From NCBI GenBank assembly GCA_965212245.1, contig OZ243107.1, forward strand, positions 1,736,001 to 1,800,000: DNA of 64,000 bases. The letters run 5' to 3'. Positions 53,759 to 61,547 of the stretch are shown here, piece after piece. The translations under genes were made by a program, and so were the position numbers. The notes below the pieces were generated by a model that had not been told where the DNA came from, ran no database searches, and saw only the letters and a list, made by a program, of their open reading frames with translations. Position 1 is the first letter of the stretch. Every line of letters begins with the position of its first letter. This stretch comes from CAKZNE01 sp040222435 (GTDB taxonomy: Bacteria > Bacteroidota > Bacteroidia > Flavobacteriales > Schleiferiaceae).

Positions 53759-55288
53759 ATGAGAACATCAGAGCACATAAACGAAGGCAAGGAGGTAGGC
53801 ATCTGGATACGGGTATCGACCCGCGAACAGGCCGAGGGCGAGTCCCCGATGCACCACGAAATGAGAGCGCGGAAATACGCGGAATTCAAAGGATGGACGG
53901 TAAAGGAAGTGTACAACCTTTCCGGGGTCTCCGGAAAGTCTGTAATGCCGCACCCCGAATGCCAGCGCATGATCAGAGATATAAAGCGCGGACATATATC
54001 CGGTTTGATCTTTTCCAAGCTGGCACGTTTGGCCCGTAATATTGTGGAACTTCTGGATTTTTGCGAACTATTCCGAAGCCATGATGCCGACCTGATTTCA
54101 TTGGGCGAAAGTATTGATACCTCGACACCCGCAGGACGTTTGTTTTATACGCTTATTAGTGCCAATGCTCAATTTGAACGGGAAACCATTGCTGACAGGG
54201 TAAAGGCGTCCGTTTCAATCCGTGCTGAATTAGGCAAGAGCTTAGGTGGACAGGCTCCGTATGGTTATAAATGGGTAAATAAGAAACTGGTGATTGATGA
54301 GGATGAAGCCCCGGTGCGCAAGCTGATGTTTGAGCTCTTTGTCCAGAAGAGGCGCAAAGGAACGGTATGCCGCATATTGAATGAGCGCGGGTATCGTACC
54401 CGTAAGGGTGCTAAGTTTTCAGGAACTACGGTAGAGCGACTTTTAACCGATCCGGTAGCCAAAGGACAAAGGCGCGTAAATTATACCCAAAGCCTGGGCG
54501 ATAAAAAGCACTGGAAGTTAAAGCCCGAAGAAGAATGGGTGATCCAGCCCACTCCTGCTATTGTCAGCGAAGAATTGTGGGAAGCGGTGAATACCATCAT
54601 AAAACAACAGAAGAAAGGAGCCAAACCCCGCAGAAATCCCACCCACCTCTTTAGCGGCCTGATGCAGTGTCATTGTGGTGAGAAAATGTACGTGCTGCAT
54701 TCACGTAAATATGTATGCCACACTTGCCGCAATAAAATTGCAGCCGCAGACATGGAAACCATCTTCATCGAGCAGCTTGCCAAAATGGTTTTCAACCCTA
54801 AAGCCGTGGAAAATTTGCTGGATGAAGTCAATAGTGAGGTGCGGGATAAAGAAAAGTTGCTGGTCTCTTTGCACAAGGAAAAATCAAAGCTTAAAAAACA
54901 GTTGGATCAGTTGTTGGAACTGCAACGCCTGGGTGAATTACCCATGCAGGGTTTTAAAGCCCATTATAGCCCCGTCTATGAACAGTTTGAACAGATCAGC
55001 GAGCGTATTCCCGAGCTGGAAACGGAAATACAAGAACAACAACAGCAGGAGGTGGTATGCCAGAACGCAGTTTTAGATACTCAGATCATTTGTGAGCAAT
55101 GGAAAGAGTACACGCGGGATGAAAAGAAGATCATGATCAATACCTTCATTAAAGAAATCATTGTTAATGAAGATGATCTGACGATTGTTTTGCACGGTTT
55201 AGCTCTGAATGAGGCGGAAGATAATACGCCCTCTTCTTTAGGTTCATCAGCAAAATCTAACGCAAGGGTGCCCCTGCGGATACTTTAA
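53759..55288 (+). CDS. Large serine recombinase (integrase of the element)
   Basis: This 509-aa enzyme has the resolvase-type catalytic domain (GIWIRVSTREQ, nucleophile Ser20; SKLARLARN with catalytic arginines), a recombinase domain with APYGYKW, a zinc ribbon CHCG...CHTC at about 304-322, and a coiled coil (about 360-440). It cuts att sites and inserts the element into yifB. Codons after about 507 (ILE-LEU-stop) come from yifB, not the element. In the excised circle the frame instead continues over attP into the helix-turn-helix frame at 9126-9554, a predicted 649-aa protein. Integration thus shortens it. Confidence 0.95.
   Translation: MRTSEHINEGKEVGIWIRVSTREQAEGESPMHHEMRARKYAEFKGWTVKEVYNLSGVSGKSVMPHPECQRMIRDIKRGHISGLIFSKLARLARNIVELLDFCELFRSHDADLISLGESIDTSTPAGRLFYTLISANAQFERETIADRVKASVSIRAELGKSLGGQAPYGYKWVNKKLVIDEDEAPVRKLMFELFVQKRRKGTVCRILNERGYRTRKGAKFSGTTVERLLTDPVAKGQRRVNYTQSLGDKKHWKLKPEEEWVIQPTPAIVSEELWEAVNTIIKQQKKGAKPRRNPTHLFSGLMQCHCGEKMYVLHSRKYVCHTCRNKIAAADMETIFIEQLAKMVFNPKAVENLLDEVNSEVRDKEKLLVSLHKEKSKLKKQLDQLLELQRLGELPMQGFKAHYSPVYEQFEQISERIPELETEIQEQQQQEVVCQNAVLDTQIICEQWKEYTRDEKKIMINTFIKEIIVNEDDLTIVLHGLALNEAEDNTPSSLGSSAKSNARVPLRIL
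55275..55278. other. attR core
   Basis: TGCG preceded by element sequence GGGTGCCCC and followed by yifB sequence GATACTTTAACC. It overlaps the last codons of the recombinase gene. Confidence 0.85.
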
Positions 55289-55754
55289 CCACCCTACCAA
55301 AAATTGTGTGTGTTCTCCGGGGGTAGTGCAAAAATACCTCAATAAGATTTCGGGTCCTTTGCTGGACCGGATTGATCTCCATGTAGAGGTTACACCGGTA
55401 TCTTTTGATGAGATGTCTTCTGAGCGCCCGGCAGAAAAGAGTAATAGTATTCGAAAGCGGGTGGTGGATGCCAGGGTTATTCAGAACAAACGCTTTGAAG
55501 AAAAGCCGGGAGTGTATTGCAATGCGCAGATGAGTACACGCAATTTGAGAGAAGTTTGTAAGATTGATAAACCGGGTCAGGCGTTGTTGCGTAACGCCAT
55601 TGATAAACTTAACCTTTCGGGAAGGGCGTATGATCGTATTCTTAAAGTGAGTCGAACCATTGCTGACCTGGAGAATAGCTCAAATATAGAAACAGCACAC
55701 ATTGCAGAGGCTATCCAGTACCGTAGCCTGGATCGTGAGGGGTGGATGGGTTAA
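55275..55754 (+). pseudogene. yifB: yifB/comM C-terminal part
   Basis: Starting at 55275 in the YifB frame, the sequence reads CGYFNHPTKNCVCSPGVVQKYLNKISGPLLDRIDLHVEV and runs to a stop at 55752-55754, 159 codons. It contains the zinc-type cysteines and the Arg-finger/sensor segment (GPLLDRIDLHVEV) missing from the left part. Joined to the left part at TGCG it yields a normal 514-aa YifB. An internal start at 55308 might give a fragment, but no function is expected. Confidence 0.95.
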
Positions 55755-57503
55755 TCAAAGTTTAGTTAAGAGGTGGTCGGTGAATTGTGAGTCATTCTGA
55801 ATTTTCAACAAATACACTCCTTTTGCTAGGTCTGAAAGCTCAATATCAATTTGAGAACCGGCCTGGCCTTTAATTTCAAACACTTTATGGCCTCGTATAT
55901 CCCAAATAGAAGCCAGATCAAAGTCACCGCTTAAGTGTAAAACGTCTGCAACTGGGTTTGGGTAAAAAGAGTTCATGATGCTATATGGCTCAGGTGTATT
56001 CAGAGATGAGGATTGCTGACAATTACTGAAAATTCCCAAAGCTCTGTTATTCTGAGCATAGATCAGGTTTTGGAGCGGTGTAGCCGGAAAACCTAATAAA
56101 AAAGGTGTGCTTCCTGAAGAAGGAGGTTTATAGAGGCTGATAAGGTTTAACTGTGTAACGGGATTGGGTAAAACGATACCCTTAACATAATTTGCTGATT
56201 CAAAATTATCAGTTCCGGATAAGATGTATTGCCCGGTCAGAGCGCTTAAATGGGTGATTTCGTTGCCAACAATATTTTGTGAGTTCGTGCCCGAAGTGCT
56301 GGCTATGATAAACCCATAGAGTTCAGCACGGTTCCTGAAAAAAGTATTGAAAGGGCCACTGGCGCCATGCGAGTCATCCACGATGATATTCTGTACTACA
56401 TTCCCTTCCATCAGGTTCATATAGGGATAGTTGCCATGAAGAACCAGGTCTCCGGCTGAATTTGCCGGTACAAAAAGTTCTGTCCAGTGGGGCTGTGTAC
56501 TATAGTTATTGGCTATTACATTCCCATTGGCTCCGGCCTGAAGGAGCATACTATGGCGTAGATGATCAAAATTATTTCCTTCAATAAGGCAGTCTGATGT
56601 AGCTAAATGCAGTAGGGTGCCATAAGCCTTGCCCCCGCCCCCGTAACTTATGCCTTTGTGGAAATAGGATTGAAGAACACTTATGTTCTTTGAAAAGCGA
56701 CTCTCAAAATGAGCGTAATCACAATATTCACTGGCAATACCCTCTACACTGGCCTGAGCTGTAAACTTGAAGTATATGTTGCTCTTCTGACTCTGTTGTT
56801 GGTCCAGGCGTTCAATTCCCAGGCAACTTAGATGAACTTCACGATTCATATCCATTTTGGACAAGCGTGGATTGGATTGGGGTGAAAAACTTCTTCTGAT
56901 GTGCTCCAGTACAAATAAAGTATCGGCTTTTTGTCGGCTTACAGTTAGAAGTTGTCCGGTAGAACCTTCAGCCCAGGCATCGTGTACCAGGGCCTGGTCG
57001 TCATCATATAAATAAATCCACTCACCCGTATTATAGGAGGTTGTAGCAGAGTCAATTAATATAAATGATGAGCCTTGATGTACGCTACCTTGTAAAGGAA
57101 CCGGGCTTCCTGTAAATCCAAAGCCTTCGCTACTGATACAATGTGCGGCTTGCACAAGGTTGAATTGTAGTAATGTGGTATTGCTCCCGCTGCCAGACAG
57201 GCGTGTGAAAGAAGGCAGTTGCAGAGTGCTCTCAAAGCGGAAGCGGCCCTTGGGAAATATGTACTCGGTAGGATTGGTTTGGTTATCCAGCAAATTTTGT
57301 AAAACCAGGCTGTTGTCCATCACTCCCTGGCTATCCGGCAGGTGGTTTACCAGCCATACCTTCTGATAGAAAATGGTGGTGTCACCATTATACCCTGCTT
57401 TATCCCAATTTGTTATCCGGTTAGGTGGGATCACATTTTGGGCAGATGCATAAAATAGTATTGTCAATGAGGTAAGCAGAGTCCATTTTATCCGTTTGAT
57501 CAT
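55755..57503 (-). CDS. T9SS secreted beta-helix protein
   Basis: This 582-aa protein has a signal peptide (MIKRIKWTLLTSLTILFYASAQ), a pectate-lyase-like beta-helix region (FPKGRFRFESTLQLPSFTRLSGSGSNTTLLQ through SDCLIEGNNFDHLRHSMLLQAGANGNVIANNY) and a T9SS sorting domain at the end (NSFYPNPVADVLHLSG...LLKIQNDSQFTDHLLTKL). It may bind or cleave a polysaccharide at the cell surface. It converges directly on the yifB stop (no spacer). Confidence 0.82.
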   Translation of the reverse strand: MIKRIKWTLLTSLTILFYASAQNVIPPNRITNWDKAGYNGDTTIFYQKVWLVNHLPDSQGVMDNSLVLQNLLDNQTNPTEYIFPKGRFRFESTLQLPSFTRLSGSGSNTTLLQFNLVQAAHCISSEGFGFTGSPVPLQGSVHQGSSFILIDSATTSYNTGEWIYLYDDDQALVHDAWAEGSTGQLLTVSRQKADTLFVLEHIRRSFSPQSNPRLSKMDMNREVHLSCLGIERLDQQQSQKSNIYFKFTAQASVEGIASEYCDYAHFESRFSKNISVLQSYFHKGISYGGGGKAYGTLLHLATSDCLIEGNNFDHLRHSMLLQAGANGNVIANNYSTQPHWTELFVPANSAGDLVLHGNYPYMNLMEGNVVQNIIVDDSHGASGPFNTFFRNRAELYGFIIASTSGTNSQNIVGNEITHLSALTGQYILSGTDNFESANYVKGIVLPNPVTQLNLISLYKPPSSGSTPFLLGFPATPLQNLIYAQNNRALGIFSNCQQSSSLNTPEPYSIMNSFYPNPVADVLHLSGDFDLASIWDIRGHKVFEIKGQAGSQIDIELSDLAKGVYLLKIQNDSQFTDHLLTKL

Positions 57504-57574
57504 AAATCTCTCTTTTGATTAGGCAAATGGTGCTGACTAAATTAAATATGGTTTAATAAGTACTTACGTTTTTT

Positions 57575-57749
57575 TCAGCAGGATGGTTTTTTATTAAAAT
57601 CAGCGGCAGCATTTATGATTTTGCGATAATCTTCAAAATACTTTTTATCATACTCTACCTGGTTGTAAAATTCATATACCTGAACTTCTACTGAATTTTC
57701 GGTGCGTACATACTCCGTTTGTATATTGGCTTTCTGCAATAAAAAAACA
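57575..57749 (-). pseudogene. Frameshifted small gene at a T7 tract
   Basis: The minus-strand sequence from the ATG at 57749 becomes a 57-aa open frame (LLQKANIQTEYVRTENSVEVQVYEFYNQVEYDKKYF...FNKKPSC) only if one base is added to the run of seven Ts. As written it shifts out of frame after four codons. It may be the broken tail of the neighbouring secreted gene, a sequencing error, or a slippage-regulated gene. Confidence 0.4.
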
Positions 57750-57763
57750 TGGTTGATTTAAAG

Positions 57764-58363
57764 TCAGGGCATCTCTCTGCGGTTTTTCGGATCAGGAGCA
57801 TTTTTGCTCCATTCCAGGGGACCATTACACTCCACTTCAATGACCATGGTATTTTCCCTTCCAAAATACTTAAGTAAAGCTTTACGCCAGTATTTGAAGT
57901 TGTCTTCAGAAAAATCGCTGCAACGGTAATTGCAAACCATGATCTCGGTATCATTTATCAGGATAATAGTAGGTGTGGCGTATTCGTATTTGCGCATTGG
58001 TCTGCCTGCGCGTATAGATTTACCTTCTATGAAATTTTCCATCCAATCTTTTAAGGCATACTTACGGTCTGTAACTGATTCATAAGCATAAAAGGAAAAG
58101 TAGAATTTCTCATAGCTTTTGTTACCAAGGTTGTCTTGAATCCTTTCACGACTTTTAAGCATAAACTCATCTTTCCATGAATAAGTAGTTTCATCAATAG
58201 CCCCGATTTCGCGGTCGGCAATATTGAGATATTTCTTTTCGTAGTTCGCATCATGGTCTGCTACAAAGGCTGATAATTTTTGTTTAAGCTCTTCGGTTTG
58301 TCCATTTAAGCCACCTGAAAAGGAGAGGAAAAAAACCAATGAAACAGGAAAAAGGGTCTTCAT
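57764..58363 (-). CDS. Small secreted protein of unknown function
   Basis: The 199-aa product has a signal peptide (MKTLFPVSLVFFLSFSGGLNGQ) and a charged, alpha-beta region (KSRERIQDNLGNKSYEKFYFSFYAYESVTDR; TPTIILINDTEIMVCNYRCSDFSEDNFKYW). No family is recognised. The stop is followed by a frameshifted small gene, so the two might once have been one gene. It is on the chromosomal side. Confidence 0.6.
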   Translation of the reverse strand: MKTLFPVSLVFFLSFSGGLNGQTEELKQKLSAFVADHDANYEKKYLNIADREIGAIDETTYSWKDEFMLKSRERIQDNLGNKSYEKFYFSFYAYESVTDRKYALKDWMENFIEGKSIRAGRPMRKYEYATPTIILINDTEIMVCNYRCSDFSEDNFKYWRKALLKYFGRENTMVIEVECNGPLEWSKNAPDPKNRREMP

Positions 58364-58527
58364 CTAACTGTTTTTGAATTGTTATTGTAAAATTTTTATT
58401 AGTAAAAACATGTAATCATTTGATAGTCAATGATAAAAAATATTTGGAAAATGATTAGTGTATGCCTTATATTTGTCAACAGAGTAGAGTTTTCAAATGT
58501 TTCATGACTTGACCTTTTAGGTTAATC

Positions 58528-58556
58528 AAGCCCCACTTCGGTGGGGCTTTTTTTAT
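58528..58556 (+). terminator. Strong intrinsic terminator
   Basis: The stem AAGCCCCAC/GTGGGGCTT with loop TTCG is followed by seven Ts on the plus strand. No plus-strand gene lies directly upstream, so it may end an unseen transcript or insulate the recombinase gene behind it. Confidence 0.75.
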
Positions 58557-58694
58557 GCGGGTTGTGGAACGTTCACCACTTTGAGAATACCCTATTGTGT
58601 CCGGCACCAAAATGGATACCCTTGTTTTTTTGCAATGGTGTTTCATCGCCAAAGTACTTTTCGCCTCGGTTTTCAGCTGCACAAATTCAAAACT

Positions 58695-60203
58695 ATGGAT
58701 TACAAAGTTAATGCCGAGCTTGATTTTAAATTCAGTCTCAGAGATTCTAAAAGCAGAGCGATTGTCCTAAGGGTCTATACAGGTAAGGAAGAAATAAGGG
58801 ACCGGATCAGCACCGGAGAGAAATTACCAAAGGGAGTAAAGTTGAATCGTGTTACCTGCACGGAGGATCGGTCAGTAGAGGCCAGGCAGGTTGCGGCCCG
58901 ATGCAGATCCCTTCGAAGTAAAGTAGAGAATGCTTTAATCGGTCAGGATGTATCCACTGTGGAAAAGCTAAAAGCCATTACTGCAAAGTTCAAGAATAAG
59001 AAACTGGCTAAGCCTGTTAATTATGATGCATCCTCTCTAATAACTCCAGGCCAGATTACATTAAAGAAGGCCCTCGAAGATTATCTTAAAGGTATCTCAA
59101 ACGGGAAGATCAAAACCCGTAAAATGACCCGTTTTGCGGAAGACACCGTAAGAAGTTATGGCCTGAAGATTCAAAACTTCCTGGACTACCTGGAAGAAAC
59201 CGGTCAAGAACAACCGATTTGCAATTTCGACTTGTCCAGTACACAGCTATCCGCTGAGAAAGTTGAAATCAGAGATAGGTACAATGATCTGTTTGAAGGG
59301 TTTTATGAGCATCTTAAAGACCGGGACCTGAAAAGAAGGCTGGACCCTTCCGATACAGGATTAGCCGTGAACTCTATTGCCGCCATCATCAACAAAGTCA
59401 AAACCGGCCTGACCAACCGTTTTGATGAATACTGTTACGTACAACCCAAACTCAAGTTTTCCATTCCCGAAGAAGACTCCGATACTATCGTATTACCCGT
59501 GGAAATGATGGAAATACTTTTTGCCAGTGATGAGATCAACCCATTTGAACTATCCAGGCCACACGAGCGAGCCTATAATTACATCATGTTTGCACTGTCC
59601 ACCACCTGCCGCGCCAGTGATATTTATGAAACTACCGCAGATCATATCCGGGAATCCAATGGGGAACTCGAATTCCAGAAACTCACCCGTAAAACCAATT
59701 CCAAGGTCAACTCCTATCTATACCCCGTAGTAGTTGATTTGATGAACCGGAATATCGAACGTTACGGGGATGCTTTTTACCCATTAGGACGGGAAAATAC
59801 CACCCGGCAATCCTATGTCTCCAATATGGCCGGAACCCTTAAATCATTCTTCAAGCAGTTTGACTGCATGCATGAAGTCTATATGCAAGAAGTGCGGGAC
59901 CCCAATACCAGGGAACTCAACATCATTAAGAAGCCCCTGTATGAAATGGTAGCCACCCACACCATGCGAAGGACCAGTATTACCTATATGCAGATCATGG
60001 GGATGTCCGATGCCGATATAAAACGAATGTCCGGGTATACCAAGAACTCTAAATCCTATGAGGAGTACAAGCGATTTGTGCCCAGCGCATTCAGGAGCAA
60101 CGTTCAGAACTACATAGACAGGCTATCACAAGGCAACCTGGTGGAGCAAAGACCTGCTCCTGACGTTTTAAAGGTGATTAGGGACGAAAGAGGGGCCGCA
60201 TAA
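58695..60203 (+). CDS. Bacteroidota-type tyrosine recombinase
   Basis: The 502-aa protein starts at the ATG before DYKVNAELDFKF; the upstream 38 codons are not coding. It has an arm-binding and SAM-like N-terminal part and a C-terminal catalytic domain with Arg in STTCRASDIYETT (about residue 305), a HTMRRTS box (about 422) and Tyr in KSYEEYKRF. It is unrelated in sequence to the integrase at 39292. With the XRE regulator downstream it probably belongs to a separate small chromosomal island. Confidence 0.85.
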   Translation: MDYKVNAELDFKFSLRDSKSRAIVLRVYTGKEEIRDRISTGEKLPKGVKLNRVTCTEDRSVEARQVAARCRSLRSKVENALIGQDVSTVEKLKAITAKFKNKKLAKPVNYDASSLITPGQITLKKALEDYLKGISNGKIKTRKMTRFAEDTVRSYGLKIQNFLDYLEETGQEQPICNFDLSSTQLSAEKVEIRDRYNDLFEGFYEHLKDRDLKRRLDPSDTGLAVNSIAAIINKVKTGLTNRFDEYCYVQPKLKFSIPEEDSDTIVLPVEMMEILFASDEINPFELSRPHERAYNYIMFALSTTCRASDIYETTADHIRESNGELEFQKLTRKTNSKVNSYLYPVVVDLMNRNIERYGDAFYPLGRENTTRQSYVSNMAGTLKSFFKQFDCMHEVYMQEVRDPNTRELNIIKKPLYEMVATHTMRRTSITYMQIMGMSDADIKRMSGYTKNSKSYEEYKRFVPSAFRSNVQNYIDRLSQGNLVEQRPAPDVLKVIRDERGAA

Positions 60204-60224
60204 CCGCAATAATTAGATCGCAGG

Positions 60225-60250
60225 AAGGGAGTTAAAAGCTCCCTTTTTTT
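60225..60250 (+). terminator. Terminator after the recombinase
   Basis: The stem AAGGGAGTT/AGCTCCCTT is followed by seven Ts, 22 bases past the stop. Confidence 0.75.
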
Positions 60251-60362
60251 ATTTCCACCCAGGCAAGATTATACATGGACATTGTTCTCAGGCCAGTGGA
60301 AAAGCATTATGTAAATTTGAGCCCTAGAGAGGCTGAACGTTCCAATTAATGTGAGGATCAGA

Positions 60363-60899
60363 ATGACAAAGACGGCAAGTTCAAAGCGATTACATCAATT
60401 CTTAGAGGCTAAAAAGATTACTCAGAAGGAGTTTTTGACTAAGGTTCAAACGGTATCCAAGGATGATCTGAAAAAGGCTCTGGAGGGTAGTCTAATCAGT
60501 TGGGCTGTTGCTTTTGCAATTCAGAAGAGTTATCCGGATTGCAATCCAACCTGGATCGTAACCGGTGAAGAAGAAATGCTTTTAGAAGAAAAAACTCAGA
60601 CCATCAATGAAAGAATCAAAGAAATCCGAATTTCGATGGGTCTATCTGCCGCAGAAATGGCCAGGCAACTAAACAAGCCACGTTCTACTTATTCGCAGAT
60701 AGAAAACGGGCAAATGAAAGTAACCCTGGAGGTTATTCAGGCTATGCATGGTATCAGCAACTTACCCTATGCGTATATTATAGATGGTAGTTCCAAATAT
60801 GCTTCGGAGGAACAACTAAAAAGGGTTGAGCAACTGGAGCAGGAGAAAGTTGAACCAACCAGGGCTATAAAAATTCTGAGGGGTACCACTGGCACGTAG
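60363..60899 (+). CDS. XRE-family regulator with two helix-turn-helix parts
   Basis: The 178-aa protein has an N-terminal region resembling CI-like repressors (HQFLEAKKITQKEFLTKVQ, then NPTWIVTGEEEMLLEE) and a second, clearer XRE domain (INERIKEIRISMGLSAAEMARQLNKPRSTYSQIENGQMKV). I use the ATG at 60363; a GTG four codons upstream is possible. It is likely the regulator of the small island with the tyrosine recombinase. Confidence 0.8.
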   Translation: MTKTASSKRLHQFLEAKKITQKEFLTKVQTVSKDDLKKALEGSLISWAVAFAIQKSYPDCNPTWIVTGEEEMLLEEKTQTINERIKEIRISMGLSAAEMARQLNKPRSTYSQIENGQMKVTLEVIQAMHGISNLPYAYIIDGSSKYASEEQLKRVEQLEQEKVEPTRAIKILRGTTGT

Positions 60900-61547
60900 G
60901 AGAGTGTATAGAGGCCATCGCTACTCATCTATTAAAAGGTATCTGAATATAATAGGGAATAGGTATTTTGGCATTTCTATCTTAAAAAGGGCTTATTATC
61001 AAATTGTCCGCAAATATTCACCTGTGATGTGAACTACGCTCCACTTATTGCAGGTTTAATTGATACGGATATCTAATAAGAAACTAAAATAAGCGAAACT
61101 GTATTAAGGCCTTCAAGCCGGAAAAACCAACCCTTAGTATGAGAATTTTGCAAGAAGGTGTAAGAAATGCCTTTCTGATACCAGATTCATCTGTGAATTT
61201 GGAGCGGGTGTAAATGTGAGTTTAGTAAATGAAGGCCCGATAACCAATTTTGGTGATTCGAAGAACAAGGATAAGTGAGATCCCTCAGTCCTGTTTTTCA
61301 GGGTCTATCTAGCGCAATTTTCCTTTTAAAGAAGCATCGTCAGAATTGCAATCTTAAAATATATAAAAATCACTCCATACAAAAGATTGTGTAAGATACA
61401 TTTCATGTAATCATAAGATTGTTAACCCACTCTCCTGAAATTATTAAAAGTCTTGTCATGTTAGGTTTAAGTGTTTCACGCCTTGGTTTAAGAGGTTTGT
61501 ACTGAAGCCGGTTTCAACTTACTCTTATTCTAATTTTTTCTTAAACC
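60900..61547. other. Long non-coding stretch
   Basis: Frames in all six readings are short and lack coding character. No repeat, tRNA or hairpin stands out. It lies between the XRE regulator and the LTD gene. Confidence 0.4.

Larger units (their letters stand above)
9121..55278. mobile_element. 46-kb serine-recombinase integrative, probably mobilizable element in yifB
   Basis: The two halves of yifB flank this stretch. At both ends the sequence shares TGCG (9121-9124 and 55275-55278). Joining the flanks there restores an unbroken frame reading NPCACGYFNHPTKNCVCSPG, normal for YifB. The excised length would be 46,154 bp. A large serine recombinase lies against the right end. A MobF relaxase and coupling ATPase suggest mobilization, while no VirB4 or other transfer-channel genes are visible. 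The element also carries an IS982 copy and a second tyrosine-integrase module, so it is composite. Confidence 0.93.
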
